DNA of 64,000 nucleotides from Prevotella sp. (GTDB lineage Bacteria > Bacteroidota > Bacteroidia > Bacteroidales > Bacteroidaceae), in the NCBI GenBank assembly GCA_017941345.1, contig JAGAWQ010000005.1:62001-126000 (forward strand). Direction: 5' to 3'. The position numbers and the translations under genes are program-made. Each line of letters opens with the position of its first letter. The first letter of the stretch is position 1. The notes below the pieces were generated by a model. It was not told the DNA's origin. It made no database searches and saw only the letters and a program-made list of their open reading frames with translations. Positions 53,201 through 61,890 of this stretch are shown piece by piece.

Positions 53201-54851
53201 TAGGTGTATAAAGTCCACTGGATTCAAAGAAGGCAAGACGCCCATTTCCCCATTTCGTAATCTTAACCGATCTTTGTACACCTGGAGAATTCATGATTTC
53301 ATCCAGCAAGTCTCCATCCCAATAGATGCGGTTGTTGAGGTCGCCCCATGCCATGTAGCTGTCGCCGTCATTTTTGATAATCTTATCACTGGAGAGATCT
53401 ATAATTCCTGATGAGACGGAACGTCCTTGTCCGCCATAATAGTCGTTAGTGAAGTTTCCTGCTAAAGCACGACCATCATCGCCGCCGTCGGCTTTACGAT
53501 AGTAGAGTTCTCCTGTAGTGGCGTTCCAGTAGGAATTTCCCTGAGAGCCTTCCTGGCATGTGAACTGTTCCAATCCCCAACGATAGGGATCTAAGTCACC
53601 ACAATGCTGGGCATCACCATGTCCAAGGCCTGTCGTTGCCAAACCAAATCCTGTGTCATCAATAATCATCGACCCAAATACAATCTCGTCCCGGCCGTCA
53701 AGGTCGACATCGGCTATGGCAAAATTATGGAAGCCATTGCCATACCATGGTGACTTCGAATCGTAGCAGTTCCATCGCCAGCGCTGCGTTAGCTCGTGGG
53801 TTGTCGGATTAACGTCAAGGGCACACATTTTGTGGCGTGTATAGCAGCCTCGTCCTAAGAAAATAGAGGGGTGGCGGCCGTCCAGATAGGGAGCTCCAAA
53901 ATAGTGCTTGCATGAGCGGTGGCCCGTGTCAGCCTGTCCCCAGACAGTGGCATAGTCACTCTCGCCCTCTTCGAAACGTGGCAACGGATAAGTCGCTGGT
54001 GTCCAATTGCTGCTGCCATCCCATCCATAAGGTTCACCCGTCTCACCATTCAAGTAAAGCAGGTATTCTGCCCCATAGTGGGTGTACTCGTCGCGAGGTG
54101 CATAATAGGACATGTCACCAATGTTGATGGTCTTTCCAGAGGCTGTGTGGATAATCATGTTATCCGCACCACGCATAATCATCTCGGCCTTTCCGTCTTC
54201 ATCCCAGTCGTAGCCTATCATGTCCCACTGCTCGTCAGCACCGGCCATAAGATTGGGCCCAAGGTCAATCCACCATAGTCGGGTGCCATCCAGTTTGTAG
54301 CACTCGTAAAGGTTGAAATCTGTCATGTTGTCGGCAGCCATGCGGTTTCCTGTATCATTGTTACGCTTGACAATAAACTCACACACTCCATCTCCATCTA
54401 CATCAGCCAGAGTCACGTCGTTAAGTGTGTAGCCAGCCTCAGAATTGGAATTGCCATTCGTTATGGCATTGCCGATTTCAACGCCGTTACGATTAACGAC
54501 GGGTTTGACTTTCACCTCTAAGTACTGCTGACCCCAGGCTTTTACTGAGGCAGATTTTTGCTGGACTTGACCACGCACAACGGATTCCACCTGATAGGTG
54601 TCGCTGACCGTACCGTCAGCAACAACAAAATTGGTAACATCCAGATTCGTGGCTATCACAGCTCCGTTGCGGTAGAGGTTATACTTGGTGTCATAGTACT
54701 CATTGCCATATTTGCGCCAAGTCACCAGATAGCCGCCGCTGTTCATTGGCACAGCCACCAGTCCACGGTCAAGTTTGTCGGTTGTGCGCTGAGCGTTGGC
54801 ATGAACACACAATAACCCTAATAGAAACGTTAATAAGTAAAATTTCTTCAT
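50205..54851 (-). CDS. PL11 rhamnogalacturonan lyase with long C-terminal repeat region
   Basis: A 1548-residue secreted protein. Signal peptide 1-20. Residues about 21-640 are the PL11 lyase: LDRGLVAVPMNSGGYLVTWRKYG, TLADVDGDGVCEFIVKRNND, DVDLDGRDEIVFGSMIIDD and LGDWREELVLRTSDNSALHVY, with repeated calcium-binding DxDxDG turns of the beta-propeller. It should cut RG-I between rhamnose and galacturonate. The remaining 900 residues are beta-strand repeats of the autotransporter-associated type (LVKQGEGTLVLPN, LVKNGAGDVTIKN, LVKSGAGTMTIGAG). A T9SS-like C-terminal part follows (AGIHVCSLETLRGNIR ... SGTYIVKMQNG). Usual PL11 proteins are about 600-650 residues. Confidence 0.9.
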   Translation of the reverse strand: MKKFYLLTFLLGLLCVHANAQRTTDKLDRGLVAVPMNSGGYLVTWRKYGNEYYDTKYNLYRNGAVIATNLDVTNFVVADGTVSDTYQVESVVRGQVQQKSASVKAWGQQYLEVKVKPVVNRNGVEIGNAITNGNSNSEAGYTLNDVTLADVDGDGVCEFIVKRNNDTGNRMAADNMTDFNLYECYKLDGTRLWWIDLGPNLMAGADEQWDMIGYDWDEDGKAEMIMRGADNMIIHTASGKTINIGDMSYYAPRDEYTHYGAEYLLYLNGETGEPYGWDGSSNWTPATYPLPRFEEGESDYATVWGQADTGHRSCKHYFGAPYLDGRHPSIFLGRGCYTRHKMCALDVNPTTHELTQRWRWNCYDSKSPWYGNGFHNFAIADVDLDGRDEIVFGSMIIDDTGFGLATTGLGHGDAQHCGDLDPYRWGLEQFTCQEGSQGNSYWNATTGELYYRKADGGDDGRALAGNFTNDYYGGQGRSVSSGIIDLSSDKIIKNDGDSYMAWGDLNNRIYWDGDLLDEIMNSPGVQRSVKITKWGNGRLAFFESSGLYTPTGILNNSSKNNPSAQGDILGDWREELVLRTSDNSALHVYTTNYATKYGIYTLWHDYQYRNGMAWQCVGYNQPPHLSYFLGELEGITMAPPPLMLEGRTEISNGGTIQSTEDHLLISGYEDKTIAVADGASPYILTVNAPAWVQGTGDKQATASTPKSPTRNIVSYTTTLTGGAFAGSMRLVKQGEGTLVLPNVVEKHTGRTDIWNGALQFDGTLESSPLWLNRHTTLISNGGKFLAGITADYNSTIYPGGKNAVGTMTASTLNLGFGSRIVFDIQGGKSDLINADQLSIEAKTWEFGPKYKAPVFQFNASAELEAGRYELGTVAKLTGQLSDVLMEGLSGKRFYLSYEDSKLWLVVEELRGATSVVWNGTADSNIWDMAISKNFLNAGTPDYAVIGDDVEFNDNAASTTVNVKGAVSPKSITFNNQTKAYTLLGDSILGGGPLVKNGAGDVTIKNENRIGNTTINGGRVIVNQLANLTGQNYGSLGSAVQSVTLNDGTTLKADGVIITDQPFSLNGTATLEVPQSMSLTFNKPFTGSGATLVKSGAGTMTIGAGRNYSKLVVKAGRVNSQALNYVDQLPTTVEFGNGVIWGASDESTNISNTTNFVVPEGATGEFYASFRGTYSGKLTGKGTFKPASGGVRCYWNGDWSEFEGILEPAASDATNRQNKKSYTPTFNFTNSKGLPKATLRLNSGFTFSNNDPNQGSPAGAKNYNVVIGNVTGSGTLAGDGTYYIGGNDADIVATFASTAPIVKTGKGTMTVTRAGAISGQLTIQQGELVFYGNETTQFFGSSVTLKDGATMRGGGVLSSFIMENGSTLTPITKSLIDFSDVPGTIKTTAACRINEGAVVDIQIMSANEYSKLEPKYLFMNGTLKVKLLDGYVPKVGDSFTLWTASTYSGTLAYNLPPLPEGLYWDTSKVAAKTGVLSITDDASAGIGTLASDSWVACEVYTLAGIHVCSLETLRGNIRNELKKRGVQSGTYIVKMQNGRNSVTETIIIR

Positions 54852-54885
54852 CGATGATATGTTTTAGTTGTACTCGTTTCGGGCG

Positions 54886-54917
54886 CAAAGTTACTTATTA
54901 GTTTGGAAAAATCCAAA
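54886..54917 (-). promoter_or_regulatory. Promoter of the PL11 gene
   Basis: Minus strand: TTTG at 54917-54914, 20-base spacer, TAACTTTG at 54893-54886, 34 bases before the ATG. Confidence 0.75.
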
Positions 54918-54922
54918 TATTA

Positions 54923-54954
54923 TTTGGTTTTTAACGCAGTTATTCGTACCTTTG
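54923..54954 (+). promoter_or_regulatory. Promoter of the 54980 gene and CE12
   Basis: TTTG at 54923-54926, 20-base spacer, TACCTTTG at 54947-54954. It is divergent from the PL11 promoter with only 5 bases between the two -33 elements. Confidence 0.75.
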
Positions 54955-54979
54955 TCCGGCAAAACTAATCGAAAAACAA

Positions 54980-55606
54980 ATGAAACAGATTGTTTGTATG
55001 TTGGCACTACTGGGGAGCCTGGTCTTTCAAGGGCATGCGCAGACGACACCAGCGGTAACGGTCTACAAAGAGTTCAGACCTGCTACGATTCATCTGGCTG
55101 ACGGACGGCTGTTGAAGGTTTCGCTGGCCAATATCTTTCTGAAAAACAGTTCGCTGCTTTATAAGAGCGGGGTGGATACCAAGGAGGCTAATCTGAAGAC
55201 GTTGACGCAAGTGGATTTCGAGGACCGGTCGTATTATAAGATAGACTCACTGCTGGCTTATCAGGTGGACACCATCGGGAATGACGCCCTTTATTGTGCC
55301 CAGAAAATAGACTTTGTGGCGTGGAGGCAGATGGTGGCTAACAATTCGGTGCTCTCCAGTCTGGACTTGGGAGACATGATAGGGTATAGTTATGCGGAAC
55401 TGGCTGACGAGCAGGATTTGCACTTCCCCATTATCCGACTTTACTTTTTCCGACTGAATGGCAAGTTCGTGCTGGCACATGAGCGGAATCTTAAGCGGGT
55501 CTTGAACAAAGAGAAGAGGCGACTGATGGAGTCGATGATGATTGACAAGAGCTTCAGTTGGACGGACGAGCAAAGCCTGCTGAAACTATTAAAAACAATA
55601 CAATGA
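54980..55606 (+). CDS. Secreted protein of unknown function
   Basis: A 208-residue protein with a signal peptide (1-21, ending GHAQ). The middle resembles a small beta-rich domain (FRPATIHLADGRLLKVSLANIFLKNSSLLYKSG; TLTQVDFEDRSYYKIDSLLAYQV) and the C-terminus is helical and basic (KRVLNKEKRRLMESMM). I do not recognise the family. The stop overlaps the CE12 start (ATGA), so the two are translated together, which suggests a linked function in surface pectin breakdown or in sensing it. Confidence 0.7.
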   Translation: MKQIVCMLALLGSLVFQGHAQTTPAVTVYKEFRPATIHLADGRLLKVSLANIFLKNSSLLYKSGVDTKEANLKTLTQVDFEDRSYYKIDSLLAYQVDTIGNDALYCAQKIDFVAWRQMVANNSVLSSLDLGDMIGYSYAELADEQDLHFPIIRLYFFRLNGKFVLAHERNLKRVLNKEKRRLMESMMIDKSFSWTDEQSLLKLLKTIQ

Positions 55607-57300
55607 ACGATATGAGTAAGAGATTAATCTGTTGGATGATTGCCGCCGTGTCAATGACGTCTATGGCACAGGTGGCAGACCTTGGCGGTGTGAAAGATGT
55701 GAATGGGGTGGTGGACAATACCCCTGACAGTATAGCTAAGGCCATGACGGCACGTCCTGTGCCTGGGTCGAGTCGCAGGGGAAATAACCCCGTGCTGTTC
55801 CTCATTGGTAACTCGACGATGCGAACGGGAACGCTCGGCAATGGTAATAATGGCCAGTGGGGATGGGGATACTATGCTCATGAGTATTTCGACCCCACGA
55901 AGATTACGGTGGAGAATCAGGCGCTGGGCGGTATGAGTAGCCGTACGTTCTATAACAAGCTGTGGGAGCCTATCCGACAGGCTATCCGACCGGGTGACTG
56001 GGTAATTATCTCCATTGGGCATAATGATAATGGACCGTATGACTCGGGGCGAGCTCGTGCCAGTATTCCTGGAACCGGCTATGACACGCTGAACGTGACG
56101 ATTAAGGAGACTGGTGAGCAGGAGACGGTGTACAGCTATGGAGGCTATATGCGTAAATATATTAATGATGTACGCGCGCAAGGGGGCTTTCCCATCCTCA
56201 TGTCGCTGACACCACGTAATGCATACGACGACAAGGGTAAGATTGTGAGGAAAGAACATACGCAATGGCAGATGCAGGTGGCTGCTGAGGAGGGAGTACC
56301 CTTTATCGACCTGAATGAGATTTCCGGACAAAAACTGGATGCTTATGGCCCTTGGAAAACGAGTTACCATTTCTTTCTGGATAAGATTCATACCAGCCGT
56401 TTTGGGGCAATGATGAATGCAAGGTCGGCTGCTGAGGGACTGATGGCCAGCCATAATCCCGCGCTGAATCCGCTGAAGGCTATGATGCGTAACGTGTTGC
56501 CCCCCACTTATGACCTACACCGTACTGAGGGTAAGCCCGTGGTGTTCATCACCGGTGACAGTACCGTAAAGAACAATGACAAGGACGAGAATGGCATGTG
56601 GGGCTGGGGAGCTGTGGCAAATACTATTTTCGACGAGACCAAGATTGACATCGTGAATGCGGCGATGGCAGGACGTAGCTGTCGCAGCTATCTGAACGAG
56701 GGCCGCTGGGATAAAGTGTATAACAGTCTGAAGCCAGGCGACTTTGTACTGATTCAGTTCGGACATAACGATATCGGTGCCATTGACAAACCTAAATATC
56801 GTGCAGCAATTGCCTCGGGTAAGGATACTTGTCATGTCTACAAGATGCAGGCAGCCAAAGAGGATTTGTCGAAGCAGAATGTGATAGACCAGAAACTGAA
56901 GTCGAATGCACAGGTTGGAAGCTATGAGGTCGTCTACTCCTTTGGCTGGTATCTGAAGAAATTCATACAAGATGTACGAGAGAAGGGCGCTACGCCTATT
57001 CTGGTCTCATTGACGCCGCGTAATGAGTGGAAGGACGGCAAGATAGAGCGTAGGAACGAGTCGTATGGCATGTGGTACCGTGAAGTGGCTGCTGAGACTG
57101 GTGTTGAGTTCGTGGACTTACACAATATTACGGCTGACTTCCTGGACAAGAAGTGTGGCAAGAAAGAAAAGGCTATGAAATATTTTAACCATGACCACAC
57201 ACACACCTCACTTCTCGGAGCGAAGACTAATGCACAAAGTGTGGCCAAAGGACTGCGTGCGAACAAGAGCCCTTTGGCCAGCTATCTGAAAAAGAAGTGA
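55603..57300 (+). CDS. Two-domain CE12 rhamnogalacturonan acetylesterase
   Basis: A 565-residue secreted SGNH hydrolase; signal peptide about 1-23 (ATG 55603). It has two complete CE12-like domains. Domain 1: GNST (Ser71), GHNDNG and DKIHTSRFG. Domain 2: GDST, IQFGHNDIG and DHTHTSLLGA. Each has its own Ser and Asp-x-x-His, so both could be active. They remove acetyl groups from galacturonate in RG-I, making the backbone accessible to PL11 and PL26. It overlaps the preceding gene by 4 bases and ends 3 bases from the convergent PL26-like gene. Confidence 0.9.
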   Translation: MNDMSKRLICWMIAAVSMTSMAQVADLGGVKDVNGVVDNTPDSIAKAMTARPVPGSSRRGNNPVLFLIGNSTMRTGTLGNGNNGQWGWGYYAHEYFDPTKITVENQALGGMSSRTFYNKLWEPIRQAIRPGDWVIISIGHNDNGPYDSGRARASIPGTGYDTLNVTIKETGEQETVYSYGGYMRKYINDVRAQGGFPILMSLTPRNAYDDKGKIVRKEHTQWQMQVAAEEGVPFIDLNEISGQKLDAYGPWKTSYHFFLDKIHTSRFGAMMNARSAAEGLMASHNPALNPLKAMMRNVLPPTYDLHRTEGKPVVFITGDSTVKNNDKDENGMWGWGAVANTIFDETKIDIVNAAMAGRSCRSYLNEGRWDKVYNSLKPGDFVLIQFGHNDIGAIDKPKYRAAIASGKDTCHVYKMQAAKEDLSKQNVIDQKLKSNAQVGSYEVVYSFGWYLKKFIQDVREKGATPILVSLTPRNEWKDGKIERRNESYGMWYREVAAETGVEFVDLHNITADFLDKKCGKKEKAMKYFNHDHTHTSLLGAKTNAQSVAKGLRANKSPLASYLKKK

Positions 57301-57303
57301 TGG

Positions 57304-60300
57304 CTATTGAGGGATGACCTCTAACATGTAAATGGCATCGAGCGACCATAGTGCCGCATCGTTGGTAGAGAGGCCTTTGCGTGGAGCTAACAGTGAGTTC
57401 CATACAAAGGCTTTTCTTTGTGCATCACGGTCGAGCCATGCCGCATAGGCATCGAGACGACGAACAGGAAAACGGTTTTTCCGTGTCTGCCAAGCCATTT
57501 CACGATAGCGGCGGGCGTGGTCGAGCCAGCAGGTGTTGAAAGCATGGTCTGACATGAGAGGCAAGAGCTCGTTCATAACCTCAAATCCCCCCATAATACT
57601 GAGTAGATGGAGAGAGCTACGCAGTGAGTCGGGGCCATCGTAGCTGATACGGCCTGTAGCAGGGTCATAGCCTTTGGCCAGGTTGCCTGTGAAGATGCCG
57701 TCGGGCAGGGCGGCAATCGACTGCATGCCAGTCAGGATTTTATCGCGGTAATAGGTGTTGCCCGTACGCTCCCATTCTGTCATCCAGTTACCGGCATAAG
57801 CCACCCAATCGGGACCAACGCGTAGTCGTGCAGGTGCAGCACAAGGGAATTTCTCGCGAGGCTCAGCCAATCGCATGGGGTCCAGATGCCATAATAAGGT
57901 GTCGGCATCTTTTTGCATGCGCATCAGATCTCCTGTACGTTCGTCTGCGGTCAAGTAATAATAGTAGCGTAGGAATGCTGCTTGCGAGATGCGGGCTTCC
58001 TTGGCACCGCAGCCCCAATGGCTGACGTTATGGCGACTGCCCAATGGGGCGAACGGCCCAATATGATAGGTATCCACCTCGCTGTTATGACGTGTCATCG
58101 CTTCAGCCATCTGCCAGATGTCGCTACGTCCTGTGCGTAGGAACATGGCCCAGAGCCATACCGGTGAGGCCAGTTCGGTGTTGTCCCAAGCATAGCCCCC
58201 CACATCGTATCGCCACTCGTCACGCTCTGGATCGTAAGCATGCATGAAGTCGCCGTAGTTCCAGAAACCATACCATTTATGACGCTCTGTTTCTTTTTGG
58301 TAGATACGGATATACTCATCCAGCCGTTCTTCAACTTCTTGGTGTTTTGTCGGTAGCGACCAGACACCAAAGGCTTGTCGGCTGTGCAGGTATTCTGGGG
58401 TTGGTAACAGGCGGGTGTCGCTTGTCAGCATAGCCGTTTGACGGGCAATAGCCTCTTTGCCGGGGTATCCTCCTTGCGGTAGTAACCAGAGTTCACTGGT
58501 ACGGGCTATTCCGTATGGTGTGCTCATTCCCTCCTGTACGTCTTCATAGCTTTCAAGAAGGCCGTGGGCTATGGTGTCATAATGACAGAGGTTCATGGGT
58601 TCTGCTTCTGGGCTCCATAAATACATGGTAAGGTGAGCTTCCCGACTGCGAGCATCAGATACCTCTATCGTTGATGGGTATGACTGCCAAAAGTCTTTTA
58701 GACGGACACCCATACCTCCCTCAACATCACCAACGAAAACATAGCCTGGTGCGCGTTTTCCAGTCAGCGTACCAATCCACGGTGAATGGCTGGTAGCTCG
58801 TTTACGAATAGAGAAGGCATTGTCGGTCAGTTGAGAGAGTCGAAAACCATCCCATTGAGCCCAGTGGTCGATGAGCGACTGCCCCAATGGGTCAAAGTGT
58901 TCACGTCCGGGAATGCGCTGTCCTTGCATCTGCTGAAGTTGGAGGTTCTGCTTTTGTGGGATGCCTCGTCCCTCTTCGGGGGGTGACTGACGCAACCGCA
59001 ACTCTCGCCGTCCGTCCAAGGGCTGAACGGGTTCTGACCAAATCTCTTCAGGCGACATGGCAAAAGCGATATGTCGGTTATAGGTCTCTGTTCTCAAAGG
59101 AACGCCAAAGCGAATGCCTAATGAGGTAATGAAATCCTGCTGTTGTTCACCATCGTAGGTGAAAGTGTGTACCATCTTCACTTGTTCGCTGCCTAGCCAG
59201 AAATGTAGGCGGATCTCAAAAGGTAGCCAATGGCGCTTTCCGTCGCTGTGTGTGCCTTCAATCTTAATGACGGCATCGACTTTGCTTTGTCGCTCAATGC
59301 TGACTTTTTGTACAGACGAGGTGAAACTTCCCTTGGTTGTGGTAGCTACCAAGCTGGCTCCACTGCCAACGCTCACTCCATGGAGCGTCATACTGTCAAT
59401 CAGTTGCTTTCCGCCCTTTGCGATGTAAGTCGTCAGTTTTCCTGTGCTAACAATGAACTGATGGTCTAGCTCTTTAACTGAAATGGATGGCGTGTGGGGT
59501 GTTTTCTTAGAACGTTGAATAACGCGGAGGGAGTCTCCTTTAGCCACTGCTGACAAGGCGGCCCATTTGACAGAACCGTCGGGCCAATAGGCAGTCGCCC
59601 ATGCGTCAGATGCTGATCCGTTCGAGAGCGCTAAGCGGGTAATGTCTTTCAACTCGCCGGGACGGAAAGGGATACCGAAAGTCACAGGACGCTCGAAGGA
59701 CTGTTGGACGGTCCAATGCAATGGAATGCCCGTTGTCAGGGAATAGTCATCAACCTTTCTGCTACGGAAGTTGGTAATAAAAGTGCGTGACAAGGTAGTA
59801 CGGAACCCGAACCATCCGCTTTGTAAGGGTTGCGGGTCCAGGTAGTCTACTATCAGTTCGTTATCCACATAAAAACGAGTACGCCCATTGATACTCTCAA
59901 TCTTGATGTGATACCAATGGCCTGACTTCAGCAGATGAGCTTTGTCCGTATATTCCTTGAGAATCGCAGGGCGGAATGCTACATCATCTACACCTCGTTC
60001 GTCGCCTGTATAACGGCGAAATCGGGTAGTTGTGTTGTGATTGCCACCATAGCCTAGATAATACATCTGCAGGGTATAGCATCGGGTGAAAATGCCACTA
60101 CGCCAGTCTGCACGTTTCCAAATGTCTTTCTGCTGAGGGTCGCTGGCCAACCAGAAGCAGTTGAGATCGCTCAGTCTGTCGTCGGCCACTTTGGCATCAT
60201 ATTCCACAATACTGTTTGTGGTAAATGGTTGTCTGCGCCATAGTGTGAGTCCTTTTGGCGCTGTCAGTTCACAAGTGTCGCCATGGAACGTCACTTGATA

Positions 60301-60423
60301 GTCGCTGGCTTCAGACTCAATGCGCCAGAATTTTTTGAATTCCTGTTGGTTGAGGCCTGACTGTGCAGCGGCAGGCAGGGCTACCAGTAATAAAAGAAGT
60401 TTAAAAACGAATCTGGCCATCAT
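57304..60423 (-). CDS. DUF6250-PL26-like exo-rhamnogalacturonan lyase
   Basis: A 1039-residue secreted protein: signal peptide (1-20), a DUF6250 beta-sandwich (FWRIESEASDYQVTFHGDTCELTA; WYHIKIESINGRTRFYVDNE) to about residue 225, then a PcRGLX/YetA-like three-domain architecture. That begins with a RIFT-barrel-like part (TTGIPLHWTVQQSFERPVTFGIPF; AYWPDGSVKWAALS) and continues with an alpha-toroid-like part. Exo-acting lyases of PL26 remove single units from RG-I. Its C-terminal stop is 3 bases from CE12. The start overlaps the GH105 gene by 23 bases, so GH105 and this gene form one operon. Confidence 0.8.
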   Translation of the reverse strand: MMARFVFKLLLLLVALPAAAQSGLNQQEFKKFWRIESEASDYQVTFHGDTCELTAPKGLTLWRRQPFTTNSIVEYDAKVADDRLSDLNCFWLASDPQQKDIWKRADWRSGIFTRCYTLQMYYLGYGGNHNTTTRFRRYTGDERGVDDVAFRPAILKEYTDKAHLLKSGHWYHIKIESINGRTRFYVDNELIVDYLDPQPLQSGWFGFRTTLSRTFITNFRSRKVDDYSLTTGIPLHWTVQQSFERPVTFGIPFRPGELKDITRLALSNGSASDAWATAYWPDGSVKWAALSAVAKGDSLRVIQRSKKTPHTPSISVKELDHQFIVSTGKLTTYIAKGGKQLIDSMTLHGVSVGSGASLVATTTKGSFTSSVQKVSIERQSKVDAVIKIEGTHSDGKRHWLPFEIRLHFWLGSEQVKMVHTFTYDGEQQQDFITSLGIRFGVPLRTETYNRHIAFAMSPEEIWSEPVQPLDGRRELRLRQSPPEEGRGIPQKQNLQLQQMQGQRIPGREHFDPLGQSLIDHWAQWDGFRLSQLTDNAFSIRKRATSHSPWIGTLTGKRAPGYVFVGDVEGGMGVRLKDFWQSYPSTIEVSDARSREAHLTMYLWSPEAEPMNLCHYDTIAHGLLESYEDVQEGMSTPYGIARTSELWLLPQGGYPGKEAIARQTAMLTSDTRLLPTPEYLHSRQAFGVWSLPTKHQEVEERLDEYIRIYQKETERHKWYGFWNYGDFMHAYDPERDEWRYDVGGYAWDNTELASPVWLWAMFLRTGRSDIWQMAEAMTRHNSEVDTYHIGPFAPLGSRHNVSHWGCGAKEARISQAAFLRYYYYLTADERTGDLMRMQKDADTLLWHLDPMRLAEPREKFPCAAPARLRVGPDWVAYAGNWMTEWERTGNTYYRDKILTGMQSIAALPDGIFTGNLAKGYDPATGRISYDGPDSLRSSLHLLSIMGGFEVMNELLPLMSDHAFNTCWLDHARRYREMAWQTRKNRFPVRRLDAYAAWLDRDAQRKAFVWNSLLAPRKGLSTNDAALWSLDAIYMLEVIPQ

Positions 60424-61741
60424 AGTTGAAGATAGGTTGGTTGGTAGGAACTTCTTCTGGGTAGAACTGTACGGCAGAGTCGTTCATCTTGGGGTGTTGA
60501 TTCTTCAGCAGGCGGATGATCTCTGCACCAGCCCAGATGGCCGGGCCATAGCCATGAGCCGCCATGACGTGAACGGGACGATAGGCGTAGAAAGCAGGAT
60601 CGAATCCCATTCCTGTGCCTACGCAGACGTTCTCAACTTGTCCTTTGTCGTTGATGGAGCGTTCTACCGCATGCCATCCCAGTTGGGCAACAGGGCCATA
60701 TGCCAGTGCATCAATCCATCCTTGATTGATAGCGTGGGCGATGCAATAGGTAAAGATAGCGGTACATGACGCTTCCAGATAGGTGTCATTCCTGTCTAGC
60801 AACTGATGCCAGAAGCCGTCTTTTTGTTGTAGTGGTGCCAGCCCAGCAATATGGGCGCGTAGCAGTTCCAAGACCTTCGGACGGCCAGCATGATTTTCCG
60901 GCAGTACGTCCAACACCTCGCACAATGTGAGAATGGCCCACCCGTTGGCACGTCCCCAATGAAAGGCGGGGTGGGGATTCATGGCTTCTACCCATCCATG
61001 GCGGAAGAGACCTTTCTCTTCAAGGAACATACGGCTACGGAACTGCTCTATCTGGCGTACGGCCTCGTCGTAGTAGCGTTGCTCTCCAGTCAACTTGCCC
61101 ATATAGGCAACGGCGGGTATGCCCATAAACATATCGTCGAGCCATACAGTGTTCTTATGAGGACGCAAGCGTGCAAAAGTGCCATCGCTCAGTCTGTACT
61201 CCTTATGCATGATATACTCGGCATAACGGTCAATGCAGCTGCGCAACTGGAGTCGATTGTCTTTCAGCGTAGCTTTAATCATAGCAGCGCAGATAGCACC
61301 GGCATCATCAAGGGCATGTGGGTCGACGACTTTACGCATCAGCGGGCCTATCTTCTTTCCCTTGCGGTGCATCTCAGCATATCGTGGAGCCTCAGTAGCC
61401 AAAAGACTCATGCGTTTGATGGCGTAGTCTCGATAGGCTGCGTCGCCCGTCGATTCCCCTGCTGCAAGCATTGCGGAATAGGTTACTCCCCATTCATAGC
61501 TAGTCAGGCGGAAGTCACCCTTCCCCAGTTCTGCAGGAGATGCTACTTCCAAATAGCGTAGTACCCGATCCATATTCTGCTTCACTTGTTGTACCGTAGA
61601 AACTCCGTATGGGGTCTGGTATTGTGGCTGCATGAGGTGCAGCGGTGTGTTGGTGTCGTTCACTTGTTGGGCTTGTGTGCTAACACTTGCCGTTGCGAGT
61701 ACTGCCATGCAGCCCCATTTCATTGCCGTTGATTGTTTCAT
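60401..61741 (-). CDS. GH105 unsaturated rhamnogalacturonyl hydrolase
   Basis: A 446-residue secreted (alpha/alpha)6-barrel enzyme. Signal peptide about 1-24 (MKQSTAMKWGCMAVLATASVSTQA); the ATG at 61741 is chosen because a longer frame begins upstream of the -7 box. The pattern WLDDMFMGIPAVAYMGKLTG with the catalytic Asp, and HGWVEAMNPHPAFHWGRANGWAIL, are YteR/YesR signatures. It removes the unsaturated galacturonate made by PL11/PL26 lyases from rhamnose-containing oligosaccharides, freeing rhamnose for RhaB. It is longer than the 370-residue family norm because of a C-terminal extension (VMAAHGYGPAIWAGAEIIRLL). Confidence 0.9.
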   Translation of the reverse strand: MKQSTAMKWGCMAVLATASVSTQAQQVNDTNTPLHLMQPQYQTPYGVSTVQQVKQNMDRVLRYLEVASPAELGKGDFRLTSYEWGVTYSAMLAAGESTGDAAYRDYAIKRMSLLATEAPRYAEMHRKGKKIGPLMRKVVDPHALDDAGAICAAMIKATLKDNRLQLRSCIDRYAEYIMHKEYRLSDGTFARLRPHKNTVWLDDMFMGIPAVAYMGKLTGEQRYYDEAVRQIEQFRSRMFLEEKGLFRHGWVEAMNPHPAFHWGRANGWAILTLCEVLDVLPENHAGRPKVLELLRAHIAGLAPLQQKDGFWHQLLDRNDTYLEASCTAIFTYCIAHAINQGWIDALAYGPVAQLGWHAVERSINDKGQVENVCVGTGMGFDPAFYAYRPVHVMAAHGYGPAIWAGAEIIRLLKNQHPKMNDSAVQFYPEEVPTNQPIFNYDGQIRF

Positions 61742-61771
61742 TGCTTGTTTTAATTTCTTTGTTTTCGGCTG

Positions 61772-61779
61772 CAAATATA
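61772..61779 (-). promoter_or_regulatory. -7 box of the GH105-PL26 operon
   Basis: TATATTTG on the minus strand, 30 bases before the ATG at 61741; no standard -33 element. Confidence 0.5.
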
Positions 61780-61830
61780 AGAAAAAAAACTGGAATTGTA
61801 TGATTTTACAAAAAATTGGATGAGATTTTG

Positions 61831-61860
61831 TTTGTTTGTCCGACAATTTTTGTAATTTTG
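61831..61860 (+). promoter_or_regulatory. Promoter of rhaB
   Basis: TTTG at 61831-61834, 18-base spacer, TAATTTTG at 61853-61860, 30 bases before the rhaB ATG. It is divergent from the GH105 promoter, so release and use of rhamnose could be controlled from one short region. Confidence 0.6.
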
Positions 61861-61890
61861 CCATCACAAACTACATATTAAACATTCTTT

